Shown: piece by piece, positions 1 through 8,598 of the stretch | Numbering within the stretch: position 1 is the first letter of the stretch | Layout: each line of letters starts with the position of its first letter | NCBI GenBank assembly: GCA_023384415.1 | Contig: JAHDWJ010000018.1 | Coordinates: 1 to 64,000 of the forward strand | DNA: 64,000 bases | Direction of reading: 5' to 3' | Origin: Anaerolineae bacterium | GTDB taxonomy: Bacteria; Chloroflexota; Anaerolineae; Promineifilales; Promineifilaceae | Notes under the pieces: generated by a model | What the model was told of the DNA's origin: nothing | What the model saw: only the letters and a program-made list of their open reading frames with translations | Databases searched by the model: none | Program-made: the position numbers and the translations under genes

Positions 1-93
1 TTTATTCAATACGTCAGGTGAAAAATTACCCCCAAATTCAGTTCTAACCCTCTCACTAGAGTCCAGTAGAGGATTAAAAGAATCAAGTAAGGC

Positions 94-312
94 CAGCAAT
101 TCTCAATTTGCCTTGAAATGGATGTAGGGCGGGACAGGTGGGCCAGAGTTTTGGTCAAACGGGAGCATTCAGTTCCCACCTGTCTCGCCTGATTTGGCCG
201 CAATGGGGGTACAAAAAGGGGCGAGACAGGCGGGAATAAGGTTAAACCGCTTGACCCAGATGGTTGCCCGCCTGTCCCACCCCTACCACAGGGTTCAAAT
301 TGAGAATTGCTG
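94..312. mobile_element. MITE-like element with 17-bp TIRs and 9-bp target duplication
   Basis: The ends at 94-110 and 296-312 are perfect 17-bp inverted repeats (CAGCAATTCTCAATTTG). Immediately outside, AAGTAAGGC is directly repeated at 85-93 and 313-321, which is the expected 9-bp target-site duplication. The 219-bp element has no convincing gene. Its interior holds four arms related to GGGACAGGTGGG and its complement, at about 129-141, 175-190, 222-234 and 268-283, so it can fold into nested hairpins. It is therefore a non-autonomous element; the transposase that moved it is not in the window. Confidence 0.85.
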
Positions 313-376
313 AAGTAAGGCAAACTGCCTGGTGTGCTCTAGATATGAGGTATAATCCTGGCAAAGTAGATAAGGG

Positions 377-644
377 ATGTGTTTTGTGCAAGGGGTAGTA
401 ACGTTAGAATTTCTCGGTGAATTGTTACAGGCAACACGAATGAGTGAAGCTGAACTAAAAATTGAACTATCGCTCACTCTTTTTGTGAAGGGCAAACTCT
501 CTTTTGGCAAGGCATGTGAAATGGCTGGCATCGATTGCCTGGACGTTCCAGCAGTTGTCAGGCAGCCGGGGTATATCACCCCATTATGACTTAGATGAGT
601 ATGGAGAAGACATAGAAACATTGAAGCGGTTGGGGACACTATGA
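377..644 (+). pseudogene. UPF0175 family antitoxin-like gene, frameshifted
   Basis: The first part (377 to about 545) has the UPF0175 core: a GKLSFGKACEMAGI segment that matches the family's 'lSlgkAaelAG' helix. The reading then leaves frame near 545. In the next frame a normal family C-terminus follows (FQQLSGSRGISPHYDLDEYG, then EDIETLKRLGTL), ending with TGA at 642-644. Joining the two frames gives a full-length protein of ordinary size, so a one-base indel is the simplest explanation. The stop overlaps the start of a DUF3368 remnant (ATGA at 641), the usual arrangement of this toxin-antitoxin pair. A sequencing error cannot be excluded. Confidence 0.7.
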
Positions 645-930
645 TTGTTGGTAACTACACAGCCCCTCACTCTGGCCCTCTCCCCCAGGAGAGGGGATAT
701 GCTTCCCTCTACCATCGTGGGAGAGTGGCCGGGGGTTAGGGGTGACTGATCCCCTGTACAGTTACAATCTTATTATGATTGGTACGGTTGGGGTGTTAAT
801 ATCCGCCCGGCGAAAGGGTCTCATTGATTATCTTCGGCCCGAGCTTGATAAGCTGAGAAACGTAGCTGGCTTTCGACTTGCCGAAAGGGTTTATCAGCAG
901 GTTCTACGTGATGCTAAAGAACAACAGTGA
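641..930 (+). pseudogene. DUF3368 (PIN-like toxin partner) remnant, internally replaced by a repeat
   Basis: The gene starts with ATG at 641 overlapping the UPF0175 stop (MIVGNYT, like the family's MIVSNTT start). It is then interrupted by the palindromic repeat at 663-742 and resumes at about 745 with the typical DUF3368 C-terminus (GTVGVLISARRKGLIDYL, then a helix ending FRLAERVYQQVL), stopping at 930. About 70-80 internal residues expected for the family are missing, so it should be inactive. Together with the frameshifted upstream gene this is a decayed toxin-antitoxin module. Confidence 0.65.
663..742. repeat. Palindromic repeat inserted in the DUF3368 remnant
   Basis: An imperfect inverted repeat: CCCCTCACTCTGGCCCTCTC at 663-682 pairs with GGGAGAGTGGCCGGGGGTTA and the following GGGG at 719-742. 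A second small hairpin (CCCAGGAGAGGGG) lies inside. The composition and arms are those of a short mobile palindrome. No clear target duplication is visible, and part of the host gene is missing at the insertion point. Confidence 0.6.
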
Positions 931-3256
931 CCTGCTGCTTCCTTTTGTTTTCCCTTTTATCTTAATCCTTTATTTGCTTATCACGGTTGGCTATGGTGTG
1001 GTTAACCCATTGTTTGAGGCCCCGGATGAGCATCACCATTTTTTCACCGCTTTGTACATTGCTGAAACGGGGCAGCACCCCCCGGCTGATGAGACGACAT
1101 TGGCCCGGCAGGAAGCGGCCCAACCCCCGTTGTATTATTGGCTGGCCGCTCTGCTCATTAAACCGATTGATAACGGTGACGCGGCCGCGTCCCTCTGGAG
1201 CAACCCGTATGTGCAGGCCGGTATTGCCGACTCCCCGGCCAACATCAATGCGTTTATCCATACCCCCCGCGAAGCGTGGCCCTGGCGCGGCTGGGTCTTA
1301 TCCGCCCACCTGATCCGGCTGCTCTCTACCCTGCTAGGGCTGGGAACGCTGCTCTGTGTGTATGGGTGTGCCAGAGATGTTTTTGCCGAGGAATGGGGGG
1401 AGAGTAAGGAAACTGAAGGAAACCGGGGGGAATCCCAGAGAATTCAGGCACGCCTCACTCCAAACTCCTCAGCATTGTCTGTTTACTGGCCATTAGTAAC
1501 CGTCGCCCTGGTCGCCTTTCTGCCCCAGTTTAATTTCATCCACGCCACCATTAGCAACGATCCGCTGATCACCTTTTTGAGCGCGGCCGCATTGTGGCAG
1601 ATGGTGAGAATCCAATACCCTAATACAGTAATAACCAATCTATCCATTCATCCTCTTCGGCTCTTCCTGCTCGGTCTAACCATCGGCCTGGCGATTTTGA
1701 GCAAGACGGCGGGGCTGCTGCTGTTGGGGTTGGCCGGGCTGTTTTTCATTGGGATGGCCTGGCGGTTGAAGCGGCCGCGTCTTCTCCTGGACGCCTTTCT
1801 CTACGTGGCCTTACCGGCCCTATTGTTGAGTGGTTGGCTGCTGTGGCGTAACTGGCTGCTTTATGGCGACCCAACCGCCGCCAGCCGTTTTGTGGACCTG
1901 GCGGGGGGGGATCGGGCATTTACTTTGAGGCAGCTTTGGGGTGAGGCCGGCCGCGTCTGGTTCTCCTTTTTGGGCATCTTTGGCTGGATGAACGTGCGGC
2001 CGCTCTCCTGGATTTACACCCTCTGGCACACTGTTATCCTGCTCAGCCTGATAGGCACACTCCTTCACCTCATCCGCTCTCACACCAGCGAAAATGTAGG
2101 GCGATTTGCCAAATCGCCCTACAAAATATTGCGCTCTTTGTTCATATACACTCCCTCACTCCTCAGCCCTCAGCCCTCAGCCCTCTTTTTCTGGGGTTGG
2201 CTTTGGGTTGGGCTGCTGCTGGCGGGCTGGGTCCAATTCGCCCTACGCACCTCGGCCGATCAGGGGCGACTGTTGTTCCCGGCGCTGCTGCCGCTGGTAT
2301 TGACGCTGGTAGCTGGAATGCGGGGGTGGCGGCGCATAGAAGTTGGCTGGGGAGCAGCTGCGGCCGCTTTGCTCACCACCCTCACCTGCCTGTTCCTGGT
2401 CATTCCCCGGGCCTATGCCCCCCCCACTCCGTTTTCCCCAGAGAGGCTGCCGGCTGACTTACCCCGTCTTAACCTGGAGATGGGGCAGGGCATCTGGCTG
2501 GTGGCGGTTCAGGTAGAGACAACCACCGCCCAGCCGGGCCAGGATGTGTGGGTACAGCTTTACTGGCAGACCGAAACAATCCCCGCAGAGCCGCCCCTGG
2601 TTTATCTCTCCCTGGTGGGGCGGGAGCATACCCTGGTGGGGGAATGGGTGGGGTATCATGGGGGTGGCCGCTACCCGGCAACCCTCTGGCCGACCGGGTT
2701 GATTGTCTCGGAGCGACTGCCGGTTCGTCTGTTTGACTGGATGGACGCCCCCACCCAGGTTGGTGTGACGGTGCAGTTAGACCCCCAAACGGAACGAGTA
2801 CCGGTGGGGTGGGTAACGGTGCGGCCGCTAACCTGGCCCCCTTCCACGGGAGAGACATTAGCCCAATTTGGGGAGGGGATTGTGTTGGAAGCAGTACAGG
2901 TATTGCCAGATACGGCCCGGCAAGGGGAGCAGGTGGAGATAAGGGTGAGATGGCGGGCTGCGGCCGCGATTCATCACCCTTACACCACTTTCATTCATTT
3001 AGGCGATCCCACCCAACCCCCGGTTGCCCAGGGCGATGGCCCCCAGGTCAACGGTAACTACCCCACCCATCTGTGGCAGGCCGGGGAAATCATCGAGGAC
3101 AGCTACATTCTGCCCATTCCCCCCGACCTGCCCCCTGGGGTTTACCCCCTGCATATAGGTTTCTATGATCCCATCACCGGGGGGCGATTACCGATAACCG
3201 GCCCACATGCTTATCCCTATCTCGCCTATCCATTACCAGCTTTGACTGTTAAGTAA
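911..3256 (+). CDS. DUF2142-like polytopic membrane protein (GT-C glycosyltransferase fold)
   Basis: About 781 aa. The ATG at 911 is preferred to the upstream in-frame TTG at 878 because it leads directly into the first membrane helix. The motif APDEHHHF (residues 37-44) follows that helix; acidic pairs in this first loop are characteristic of DUF2142 and GT-C type lipid-linked sugar transferases. Around ten hydrophobic helices continue to about residue 520, followed by a soluble C-terminal half of roughly 260 residues with repeated beta-rich segments. By family analogy it transfers sugars from a polyprenyl-phosphate carrier outside the membrane; donor and acceptor are unknown. The gene contains a 28-bp palindrome read in frame (2096-2123) and a low-complexity stretch (about 1390-1470), both looking like repeats absorbed into the reading frame. 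Confidence 0.75.
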   Translation: MLKNNSDLLLPFVFPFILILYLLITVGYGVVNPLFEAPDEHHHFFTALYIAETGQHPPADETTLARQEAAQPPLYYWLAALLIKPIDNGDAAASLWSNPYVQAGIADSPANINAFIHTPREAWPWRGWVLSAHLIRLLSTLLGLGTLLCVYGCARDVFAEEWGESKETEGNRGESQRIQARLTPNSSALSVYWPLVTVALVAFLPQFNFIHATISNDPLITFLSAAALWQMVRIQYPNTVITNLSIHPLRLFLLGLTIGLAILSKTAGLLLLGLAGLFFIGMAWRLKRPRLLLDAFLYVALPALLLSGWLLWRNWLLYGDPTAASRFVDLAGGDRAFTLRQLWGEAGRVWFSFLGIFGWMNVRPLSWIYTLWHTVILLSLIGTLLHLIRSHTSENVGRFAKSPYKILRSLFIYTPSLLSPQPSALFFWGWLWVGLLLAGWVQFALRTSADQGRLLFPALLPLVLTLVAGMRGWRRIEVGWGAAAAALLTTLTCLFLVIPRAYAPPTPFSPERLPADLPRLNLEMGQGIWLVAVQVETTTAQPGQDVWVQLYWQTETIPAEPPLVYLSLVGREHTLVGEWVGYHGGGRYPATLWPTGLIVSERLPVRLFDWMDAPTQVGVTVQLDPQTERVPVGWVTVRPLTWPPSTGETLAQFGEGIVLEAVQVLPDTARQGEQVEIRVRWRAAAAIHHPYTTFIHLGDPTQPPVAQGDGPQVNGNYPTHLWQAGEIIEDSYILPIPPDLPPGVYPLHIGFYDPITGGRLPITGPHAYPYLAYPLPALTVK
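2096..2123. repeat. Palindrome of the TGTAGGGCGATTTG family inside a coding sequence
   Basis: TGTAGGGCGATTTG, CC, then its reverse complement, forming a near-perfect hairpin. The same arms occur in the intergenic copy at 7192-7241. Here the element is read through in frame and encodes a short loop (VGRFAKSPYKI) of the DUF2142-like protein. Immediately downstream (about 2160-2190) is a tandem CCTCAGC run. Confidence 0.8.
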
Positions 3257-3307
3257 GTGGTTTGCTACAATCCATAAATCCTGCCAAACTGGGTTGTAAC
3301 ATGGGGG

Positions 3308-4687
3308 CTAATCTATAGGCACCACTTTGTACAGCGTATTTTGATTGCCCGTTTGAACCCAACTGCCAGCATACAGCTCTCCATCAAACCCCTGTCCAAA
3401 GGTACTAAGGAAGAAACCAGCATTGCCTGCGGGGTACACAACCCACTGCTGCCCTTGTTGGTATGCCAGCCAAACACCCGTACAAAAATCAGCAAATAGA
3501 TAATCCCCATAGAGGGAATAATACTTTGTCCCCCGGTACATATATCCAGCCACAATCGAACAAGTCCCATTTTGGTGGGTGTTGTATTGAAAGATGGGAA
3601 AAGTATAAATTTGTGGGTTATGATATTCACAGCTTGCGGCCACATCAGGATAGGAGAGGGAGTAATTATAACTGCCTTCCCAACAATGCCACCCATAATG
3701 GCGGCCACCTGGACTGTTAGCCGGTTCAAAATTTAGCTCCTCACGCATCCATTCTCCAACATCCCCAATAAACATATCTCCTGTTAGCCGATCAAAACTA
3801 AACCGCCACGGATTTCGTAGCCCCTGAGCCCATATTTCCTGACAAACAGTTTCACCAACATAAGGATTATCTGCCGGGATCGAATAAGTTGATATGTTCC
3901 CACAAGTTGCTGGTATCCCGCTGCTGTTATTGACATTAATGCGGATGATTTTGCCCAGCAATGTTTGTAAATTTTGTGCATTGTTATGTGGATCGCCTGG
4001 CGCAGGGCTACCTGGGTAAGGGTCTGGGCCACCATCACCAAACCCGGCATATAAATAACCATCTGGCCCAAAATGAATATCCCCTCCATTGTGAACAAGG
4101 CTAGGGATTCCTCCATCATCGGGTTTATCAATCACCAACAATATCTGGCGACTACCCGGGTCAGCTAGATTGGGGTTACTACTAACGGTATATCGTTCAA
4201 GATGGATGGCTTTCGTCACTTTATGGGTAAAGGTAATGTAAAAATGGGGCACCGATGGGTACGATGGGTGAAAGGCCAGGCCTAACATTCCTTCCTCCCA
4301 ATTGGTTGTTCCTACCATCGGGCGAATATCCAAAAACGGGGTTGGCAGTATGGTTCCATTCGGTTGGACAATCTGAATAACCCCCTCTCTTAATACCACG
4401 AACAGGCGAGCATCATTGGCATGGGTAATAGCATTGATAGATTTGGTTGTAATCCCGGTAACAAAGGGTACAAAAGTAATTTGTGCTGGATGCTCAGGGG
4501 GTATAGGGGTAGGCGTGGGCGGGGCACTTCGGATATGAGGAAGATAGGCCACTGGGGTCACGTTCAGCAACGATTGTGCCCCAAGGGAGTAGCCCGATGA
4601 ACTGGCGAGGTTTATAACAACCAACAAAATTAGACAAGATAAAAATAAGCCCAGCGACAAAAGCAGGCCTCGTGATAGAGGTTTCAT
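3308..4687 (-). CDS. Secreted PQQ-dependent sugar dehydrogenase (glucose/sorbosone dehydrogenase family)
   Basis: 459 aa. Residues 7-30 form a signal peptide or anchor, followed by a Pro/Thr-rich linker (53-66) and a beta-propeller. Diagnostic motifs of the soluble PQQ aldose-sugar dehydrogenase family are present: HNGGDIHFGPDGYLY from 199, GDGG at 217-220, and GLRNPWRFSFD at 289-299 followed by the IGDVGE turn. The family oxidises aldoses in the periplasm or outside the cell using PQQ and calcium, passing electrons to cytochromes or quinones. Haem c proteins encoded upstream on the same strand (peroxidase fusion and lipoprotein cytochrome) could be redox partners, but this is only a neighbourhood argument. 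The gene has no GCGGCCGC octamer, unlike most neighbours. Confidence 0.85.
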   Translation of the reverse strand: MKPLSRGLLLSLGLFLSCLILLVVINLASSSGYSLGAQSLLNVTPVAYLPHIRSAPPTPTPIPPEHPAQITFVPFVTGITTKSINAITHANDARLFVVLREGVIQIVQPNGTILPTPFLDIRPMVGTTNWEEGMLGLAFHPSYPSVPHFYITFTHKVTKAIHLERYTVSSNPNLADPGSRQILLVIDKPDDGGIPSLVHNGGDIHFGPDGYLYAGFGDGGPDPYPGSPAPGDPHNNAQNLQTLLGKIIRINVNNSSGIPATCGNISTYSIPADNPYVGETVCQEIWAQGLRNPWRFSFDRLTGDMFIGDVGEWMREELNFEPANSPGGRHYGWHCWEGSYNYSLSYPDVAASCEYHNPQIYTFPIFQYNTHQNGTCSIVAGYMYRGTKYYSLYGDYLFADFCTGVWLAYQQGQQWVVYPAGNAGFFLSTFGQGFDGELYAGSWVQTGNQNTLYKVVPID

Positions 4688-4782
4688 GATTTAACTCCGT
4701 TTATTTGTAATGGCCCCTACTTCTCCCCAGCAAATCATATGGCCTTCGCCAATTATTGACTTGTTCAATACATCCCAGGTGG

Positions 4783-7053
4783 CTAACCCACAGCCGAAAC
4801 AACAAAGTTAAGTAAACGAAAATAGATGCGTTGGATGGGGGTGGGCCAACTACTTTTTGGTAAGATAGGTGGGAAATTTCCCTGGGCGGTTGGGTCATCA
4901 AATACGTTCCCAAACCCGGAAACGTCCCACAAGATATCCCCAGTAGGGATACCCATATTTTTCACAAATGGGTCAGGATCGTACCCATTGTTCTCGTACT
5001 GATTGTTGTAAATATAGTTGTTTTCCGGGTTTGGGCCAACATCCAGTTCCGTCGGGTCAAAGGCGGCGGTTAGACTAAACACGGCGATGCCGGTGGTTTT
5101 GTTGTTGCGAACGGTGTTGTTATACACCTCCGCATTGTCGGCTCCGGCCAGGAGAATGCCTAACCCTGGTGGGACAAAGGAGACGGTCATATCAGGTCGG
5201 GCGAAGTTGGCCAGGTTGTTATTTTCGGTCAGGTTATCATACACCTTTGTTTGGGTGGAGACTTTGGAAGTGAGGTTGGGCAAAACAACGATGAAGATGC
5301 CCAGAGAGTTGTTGTAGGTGTGGTTGCGATACACTTCCCCATTGACGGTGTTTTCTAACTCAATGCCCAACACGCTGTCGAAAGCGATGCTGTCGCGCAC
5401 GATGACATTTTCACATTGCCCGGCGTAAATGGCTGCATCCATCACCTTGCTGGCGGAGACGAACTCAATGAGTACGTCGGTGCTTTGCACCGGGTATACC
5501 CCATAAATGCCGGTGTCTTCGGTGATGAGGTGGTGGAAATGGACTCCTTTAACCCCTTCGACCAGGACGCCGTTGCTGGTGTAATGGCGAATATGCAAAT
5601 AGGCGATCTCGAAGTTGTTGCCGGAAGCAACGACGCCATCAGGCAGCCGCCCCTGACCATCGAGAATGGGGTATTCTCCGGCCGCGTTGGGAACGCCGTG
5701 CAGGGTGATGTTGTTGAGATCAATGACGACCCGCTCGTGGTAAAGGCCATAAGGGACGAGGATGGTATCCCCAGGGCGGGCCTGGTCTACAACGGATTGG
5801 ATACTCTGGCCTGGGCCAACGGTGAGGGTGAGCGGGGCGCGACTGCCAGGCTGGCCACCGCTGCTGATGGCGCTGTTGTGGAGGGCGATGTCGGCCTGGG
5901 CCGGGTTATTCAGGGATGGAACGACAGGTAGGCCGGAGGGCACGGTGGCGGGGACGGCCGGCCGGCCGCTCTCATCGGTCAGGGCATAGAGGAAAGCGAC
6001 CATATCCGCCTTTTCCTGGTCGGTGAAGTCGAACCCCTGGACGAAGGTATCCACACCGCTGAAGCCATGGGCGCGGCCGCCACCTTCAGCATAGAACTCC
6101 ATCACTTCTTCTAGGGTAGTGAAGGCCCCGTTGTGCATATAGGGGGCTGTCAGGGCGATGTTGCGTAAGGTGGGTACTTTGAAGGCCCCTGCGGCCGCAT
6201 CTGGCACCACCCCACCTCGGCCCAAATCATCACTGGGCACCCCTACCACCCGGAAGGTCTCGGTGGCGAAGGTGGGGGCGGCGTGGCATTCAAAGCAGCG
6301 GGTAGCCCCGGAGCGGAACAGATCTAAGCCGCGCCGCTGTTGTGCGGTGAGGGCATCAATTTGCCCGGCGGCATATTGGTCAAACGGGCTGTTGTTGCTA
6401 ACGAGGGTGCGTTGGAAGGCGGCCAGGGCGTATTGCACGTTTTGCATGGTGATGGGATCGGTCGAAGGGAACGCGGCCGCGAACAACCGCTCATATTCTG
6501 GGATTCCCTTTAACTTGGCCACCAATTCTGCCGGATTGGCGGCCATCTCATCCGCATGGGTAATCGGGGTGGTGGATTGGTCTTCCAGGGAGTTGCCCCG
6601 CCCATCCCAGAAAAGGGCTTTATTGTACCCCACATTCCACAGGGTTGGGGTATTGCGGCTCAGGGTGATACCCCCACTCCGCTCCGGGCCAACCCCTATT
6701 CCCCCAGCTCCAACCGCTTTTACCAGCCCATCGCTAAACCCATAATCTGGGTGGTGGCAGGTGGCACAGGCGATGTCATTGTTGGCCGAGAGGATGGGAT
6801 CAAAAAAGAGAAGTCGGCCTAGTTCCGCTTTTTCTGGGGTCGTGGGGTTAGTGGCGGGAGCATTTTCGGGGGGAAATTCACGCAAAAGACCGGTGTATGA
6901 CGGCTGTACACTGCTAGAACCAGCCCCGTACTGTTCCGGGGGCACGATCGGGTCCATCTTCACCGGGGCAAATCCGGCGATGAGCAGCAGAACAGCCAGG
7001 AGACCCACAATTCCCCCCAGGATGCGGTAGAGCCATTTTTTGCGTGTGGACAT
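4783..7053 (-). CDS. Di-haem cytochrome c peroxidase (MauG family) fused to a right-handed beta-helix domain
   Basis: 756 aa. An N-terminal membrane anchor (about residues 8-28) precedes a bacterial cytochrome c peroxidase domain with two haem c sites, CATCH at 96-100 and CFECH at 253-257, and the Y-M-H-N-G motif (305-309) typical of the second haem's surroundings. After a Pro-rich linker (about 365-405), residues 408-735 form a parallel beta-helix of the NosD/PbH1 type: a PGD-TILVPYGLYHE start followed by repeated N/G-I-x-V rungs. The peroxidase family reduces H2O2 or oxidises proteins in the periplasm; beta-helices usually bind or cleave polysaccharides. The fusion is unusual. A ribosome binding site (aggaga) stands before the ATG. 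Spacing to the downstream PQQ dehydrogenase is 95 bp. Confidence 0.88.
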   Translation of the reverse strand: MSTRKKWLYRILGGIVGLLAVLLLIAGFAPVKMDPIVPPEQYGAGSSSVQPSYTGLLREFPPENAPATNPTTPEKAELGRLLFFDPILSANNDIACATCHHPDYGFSDGLVKAVGAGGIGVGPERSGGITLSRNTPTLWNVGYNKALFWDGRGNSLEDQSTTPITHADEMAANPAELVAKLKGIPEYERLFAAAFPSTDPITMQNVQYALAAFQRTLVSNNSPFDQYAAGQIDALTAQQRRGLDLFRSGATRCFECHAAPTFATETFRVVGVPSDDLGRGGVVPDAAAGAFKVPTLRNIALTAPYMHNGAFTTLEEVMEFYAEGGGRAHGFSGVDTFVQGFDFTDQEKADMVAFLYALTDESGRPAVPATVPSGLPVVPSLNNPAQADIALHNSAISSGGQPGSRAPLTLTVGPGQSIQSVVDQARPGDTILVPYGLYHERVVIDLNNITLHGVPNAAGEYPILDGQGRLPDGVVASGNNFEIAYLHIRHYTSNGVLVEGVKGVHFHHLITEDTGIYGVYPVQSTDVLIEFVSASKVMDAAIYAGQCENVIVRDSIAFDSVLGIELENTVNGEVYRNHTYNNSLGIFIVVLPNLTSKVSTQTKVYDNLTENNNLANFARPDMTVSFVPPGLGILLAGADNAEVYNNTVRNNKTTGIAVFSLTAAFDPTELDVGPNPENNYIYNNQYENNGYDPDPFVKNMGIPTGDILWDVSGFGNVFDDPTAQGNFPPILPKSSWPTPIQRIYFRLLNFVVSAVG

Positions 7054-7521
7054 TGATTTCTCCTGTGAAAATAACCACTGACAAAAGAAAGACGGATAAG
7101 GAAGTAAAACAATCTGCGTTAATCAACGATAATTTGCGGATAAGTTTTCATTGTCGGTGGTGAACCCGGTTCATGTTATTTCCTTCGAAAATGTAGGGCG
7201 ATTGGGTAAATCGCCCAGACGATTTGCCCAATCGTCCTACAAATTTTCATTCATAGTGGTCGGCCACCGCCGGTGAAGTCTCCTTCGAAAGTAGCCACTC
7301 ATAGAATAAACACGGATAGATAAGGAACATAGATAAGGGATAGTAGGCATGGTTTAAGCGATCTTTATAAATTTGATCACCAACCGCGATTTTACTAGTG
7401 GTGAGCAGTTGACCGTTGGCGATCAGAAGTTTGTCAGGCACCGTTTCCAGAGAAGGTAAACCATGCCCCAATACACTAATACACCAATACAGTAATAACC
7501 ACTGCTCCAATCAACCCCCGA
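7054..7521. other. Intergenic region with one palindromic repeat, no gene seen
   Basis: This 468-bp gap separates the lipoprotein cytochrome from the peroxidase fusion. It contains the palindrome at 7192-7241 and an AT-rich stretch with short ACCAATAC/CACTAATAC repeats near 7468-7500. An 87-codon minus-strand frame (7247-7510) has no family resemblance and no clear ribosome site, so I do not call it. Confidence 0.5.
7192..7241. repeat. Palindromic repeat, TGTAGGGCGATT family
   Basis: TGTAGGGCGATTGGGTAAAT on the left is answered by an imperfect reverse complement ending in GTCCTACA at 7241; the internal CGCCC / GATTTGCCC arms pair too. It shares its outer arms with the copy inside the gene at 2096-2123, so it is a dispersed element rather than a terminator. 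Confidence 0.75.
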
Positions 7522-7944
7522 TTATTCCAGGGTGAGCAGATAAGCGACCAGGGCATCTATTTCCTCACCGGTGAGTTTGCGGCCAAAGTTGGTGGGCATG
7601 GTGTTCTCAAACCCTTCGACGATGTATTCATCAGGACGCATGATGGAGGTCAGGAGATAGCTTTGGGCATCCTGACCCGGCACACGTGCGGCCGCACGCG
7701 CAGCGATCCCCATCAAGGGTGGGCCAACGACGACGGTGCTGCCGGTGATGGTATGACAGGCAGCACATTCTCGACGAAAAACTACCTCGCCCGCAGCCGC
7801 AACCGGGTCTAAGGTTGGGGTAGGTTCAGCCGCCTCTCCGCCACACGCTGCCAATGTGAACAGAAAGAAGAACAACACCCCCAGCCAGGCTGCTTTGGAG
7901 AGGGCGGGGGTAAAAGGGTGGGAATGACGGTGCGGCCGCATCAT
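7522..7944 (-). CDS. Lipoprotein c-type cytochrome
   Basis: 140 aa. A hydrophobic signal (residues 18-33) ends in the lipobox LAAC (31-34), so Cys34 is probably lipidated, followed by a Pro/Thr/Glu-rich tether. One haem c site CAACH lies at 60-64, and Met115 in NTMPTNF is the likely distal ligand, as in class I cytochromes. Such proteins shuttle electrons at the outer face of the membrane. The stop codon is adjacent to nothing downstream for 470 bp, while the upstream small gene ends only 3 bp away from its start, so the two are probably co-transcribed. Confidence 0.88.
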   Translation of the reverse strand: MMRPHRHSHPFTPALSKAAWLGVLFFFLFTLAACGGEAAEPTPTLDPVAAAGEVVFRRECAACHTITGSTVVVGPPLMGIAARAAARVPGQDAQSYLLTSIMRPDEYIVEGFENTMPTNFGRKLTGEEIDALVAYLLTLE

Positions 7945-7947
7945 CTC

Positions 7948-8172
7948 TTATGGGCCACGCCGATCCAATACCGGGGCATAATAGGCCCGGCAGCCATCCG
8001 GGCAGGAACACCCTTCAAAAGGGATGGCTGGAATATCATCCTCAAATTCATATACCCCTTCATAATGGCGGCATACAGGGCAGGCATCGGCTGGAACCAG
8101 GATGCGAACTTTGGTGGCTAATCCTTCGCGGATTCGTTTGAGCGCGGCCGCGTGTTCGGCTGTTGTAGTCAC
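7948..8172 (-). CDS. Small cysteine-rich protein, unknown function
   Basis: 74 aa, GTG start at 8172 preceded by AGGAAAAAC at a suitable distance. It contains CPVCRHYEG and FEGCSCPDGCRAYY, suggesting a single zinc-binding knuckle. The pattern is similar to small putative minor head or zinc-ribbon proteins, but I do not recognise the family. It ends 3 bp before the cytochrome c start, so it is likely the first gene of a two-gene unit. An octamer near its start is read as Ala-Ala-Leu. Confidence 0.6.
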   Translation of the reverse strand: MTTTAEHAAALKRIREGLATKVRILVPADACPVCRHYEGVYEFEDDIPAIPFEGCSCPDGCRAYYAPVLDRRGP

Positions 8173-8598
8173 AGGTTTTTCCTCAGGTAAGGTAACTACT
8201 AACCGCTAAGACGCGAAGAATACAAAGTTTCTCAAGAAATTCTTAGTGCTCTTGGCGTTTTCGCGGTGAAACTCTTGTGTGCCTTAGTAGTTAACATGTA
8301 ACAAAAATTAGGCAAGGCATTACATGCGGAATTGTACGAGTAACCCCTGGAGATGGCAAGATACCTTCCACGCCAGCGGGCAGGACAGTCTTACTTAAAT
8401 TCGTGGCAAGTTTGTAGTAGGCGGTTCATCGCTGTGCCACTGATGATTTGGGAGTTTGGGCACTGTTCCAGGAACAAAGCTCACCACAGGCAATAAAAAT
8501 TTATCCGCAGCTTATTGCCGGTTGGTTTCCTTCCCTATTCGTGTTTCTTCTTGGCCTGTGACACGGCCAAACTTACAGGGGTTATTTACAGAGAGTAG
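8173..8598. other. Intergenic region downstream of intI
   Basis: 426 bp between the integrase stop and the small cysteine-rich gene. The right part, 8293-8598, shows no gene, no family of repeats and no clear terminator; the left part is the palindromic repeat at 8194-8292. Confidence 0.5.
8194..8292. repeat. Palindromic intergenic repeat, 'CCGCTAAGACGCGAAGAA' family
   Basis: The outermost arms AACTACTAA (8194-8202) and TTAGTAGTT (8284-8292) are perfect complements. Inside, CCGCTAAGACGCGAAGAA faces CTTGGCGTTTTCGCGG. Relatives occur at 12469-12525, 17814-17882, about 29815-29850, 33380-33410 and 55015-55088. It is a dispersed non-coding palindrome. Confidence 0.75.

Noticed and set aside
6..639. 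Minus-strand open frames over the MITE and UPF0175 remnant
   Set aside because: They read through the inverted repeats and antisense to a recognisable gene, with no family resemblance.
5416..6745. Long plus-strand frames across the peroxidase fusion
   Set aside because: Antisense of a gene with clear haem sites and beta-helix pattern.
7247..7510. 87-codon minus-strand frame
   Set aside because: No ribosome site, no homology-like features, low-complexity tail in a repeat-bearing intergenic region.
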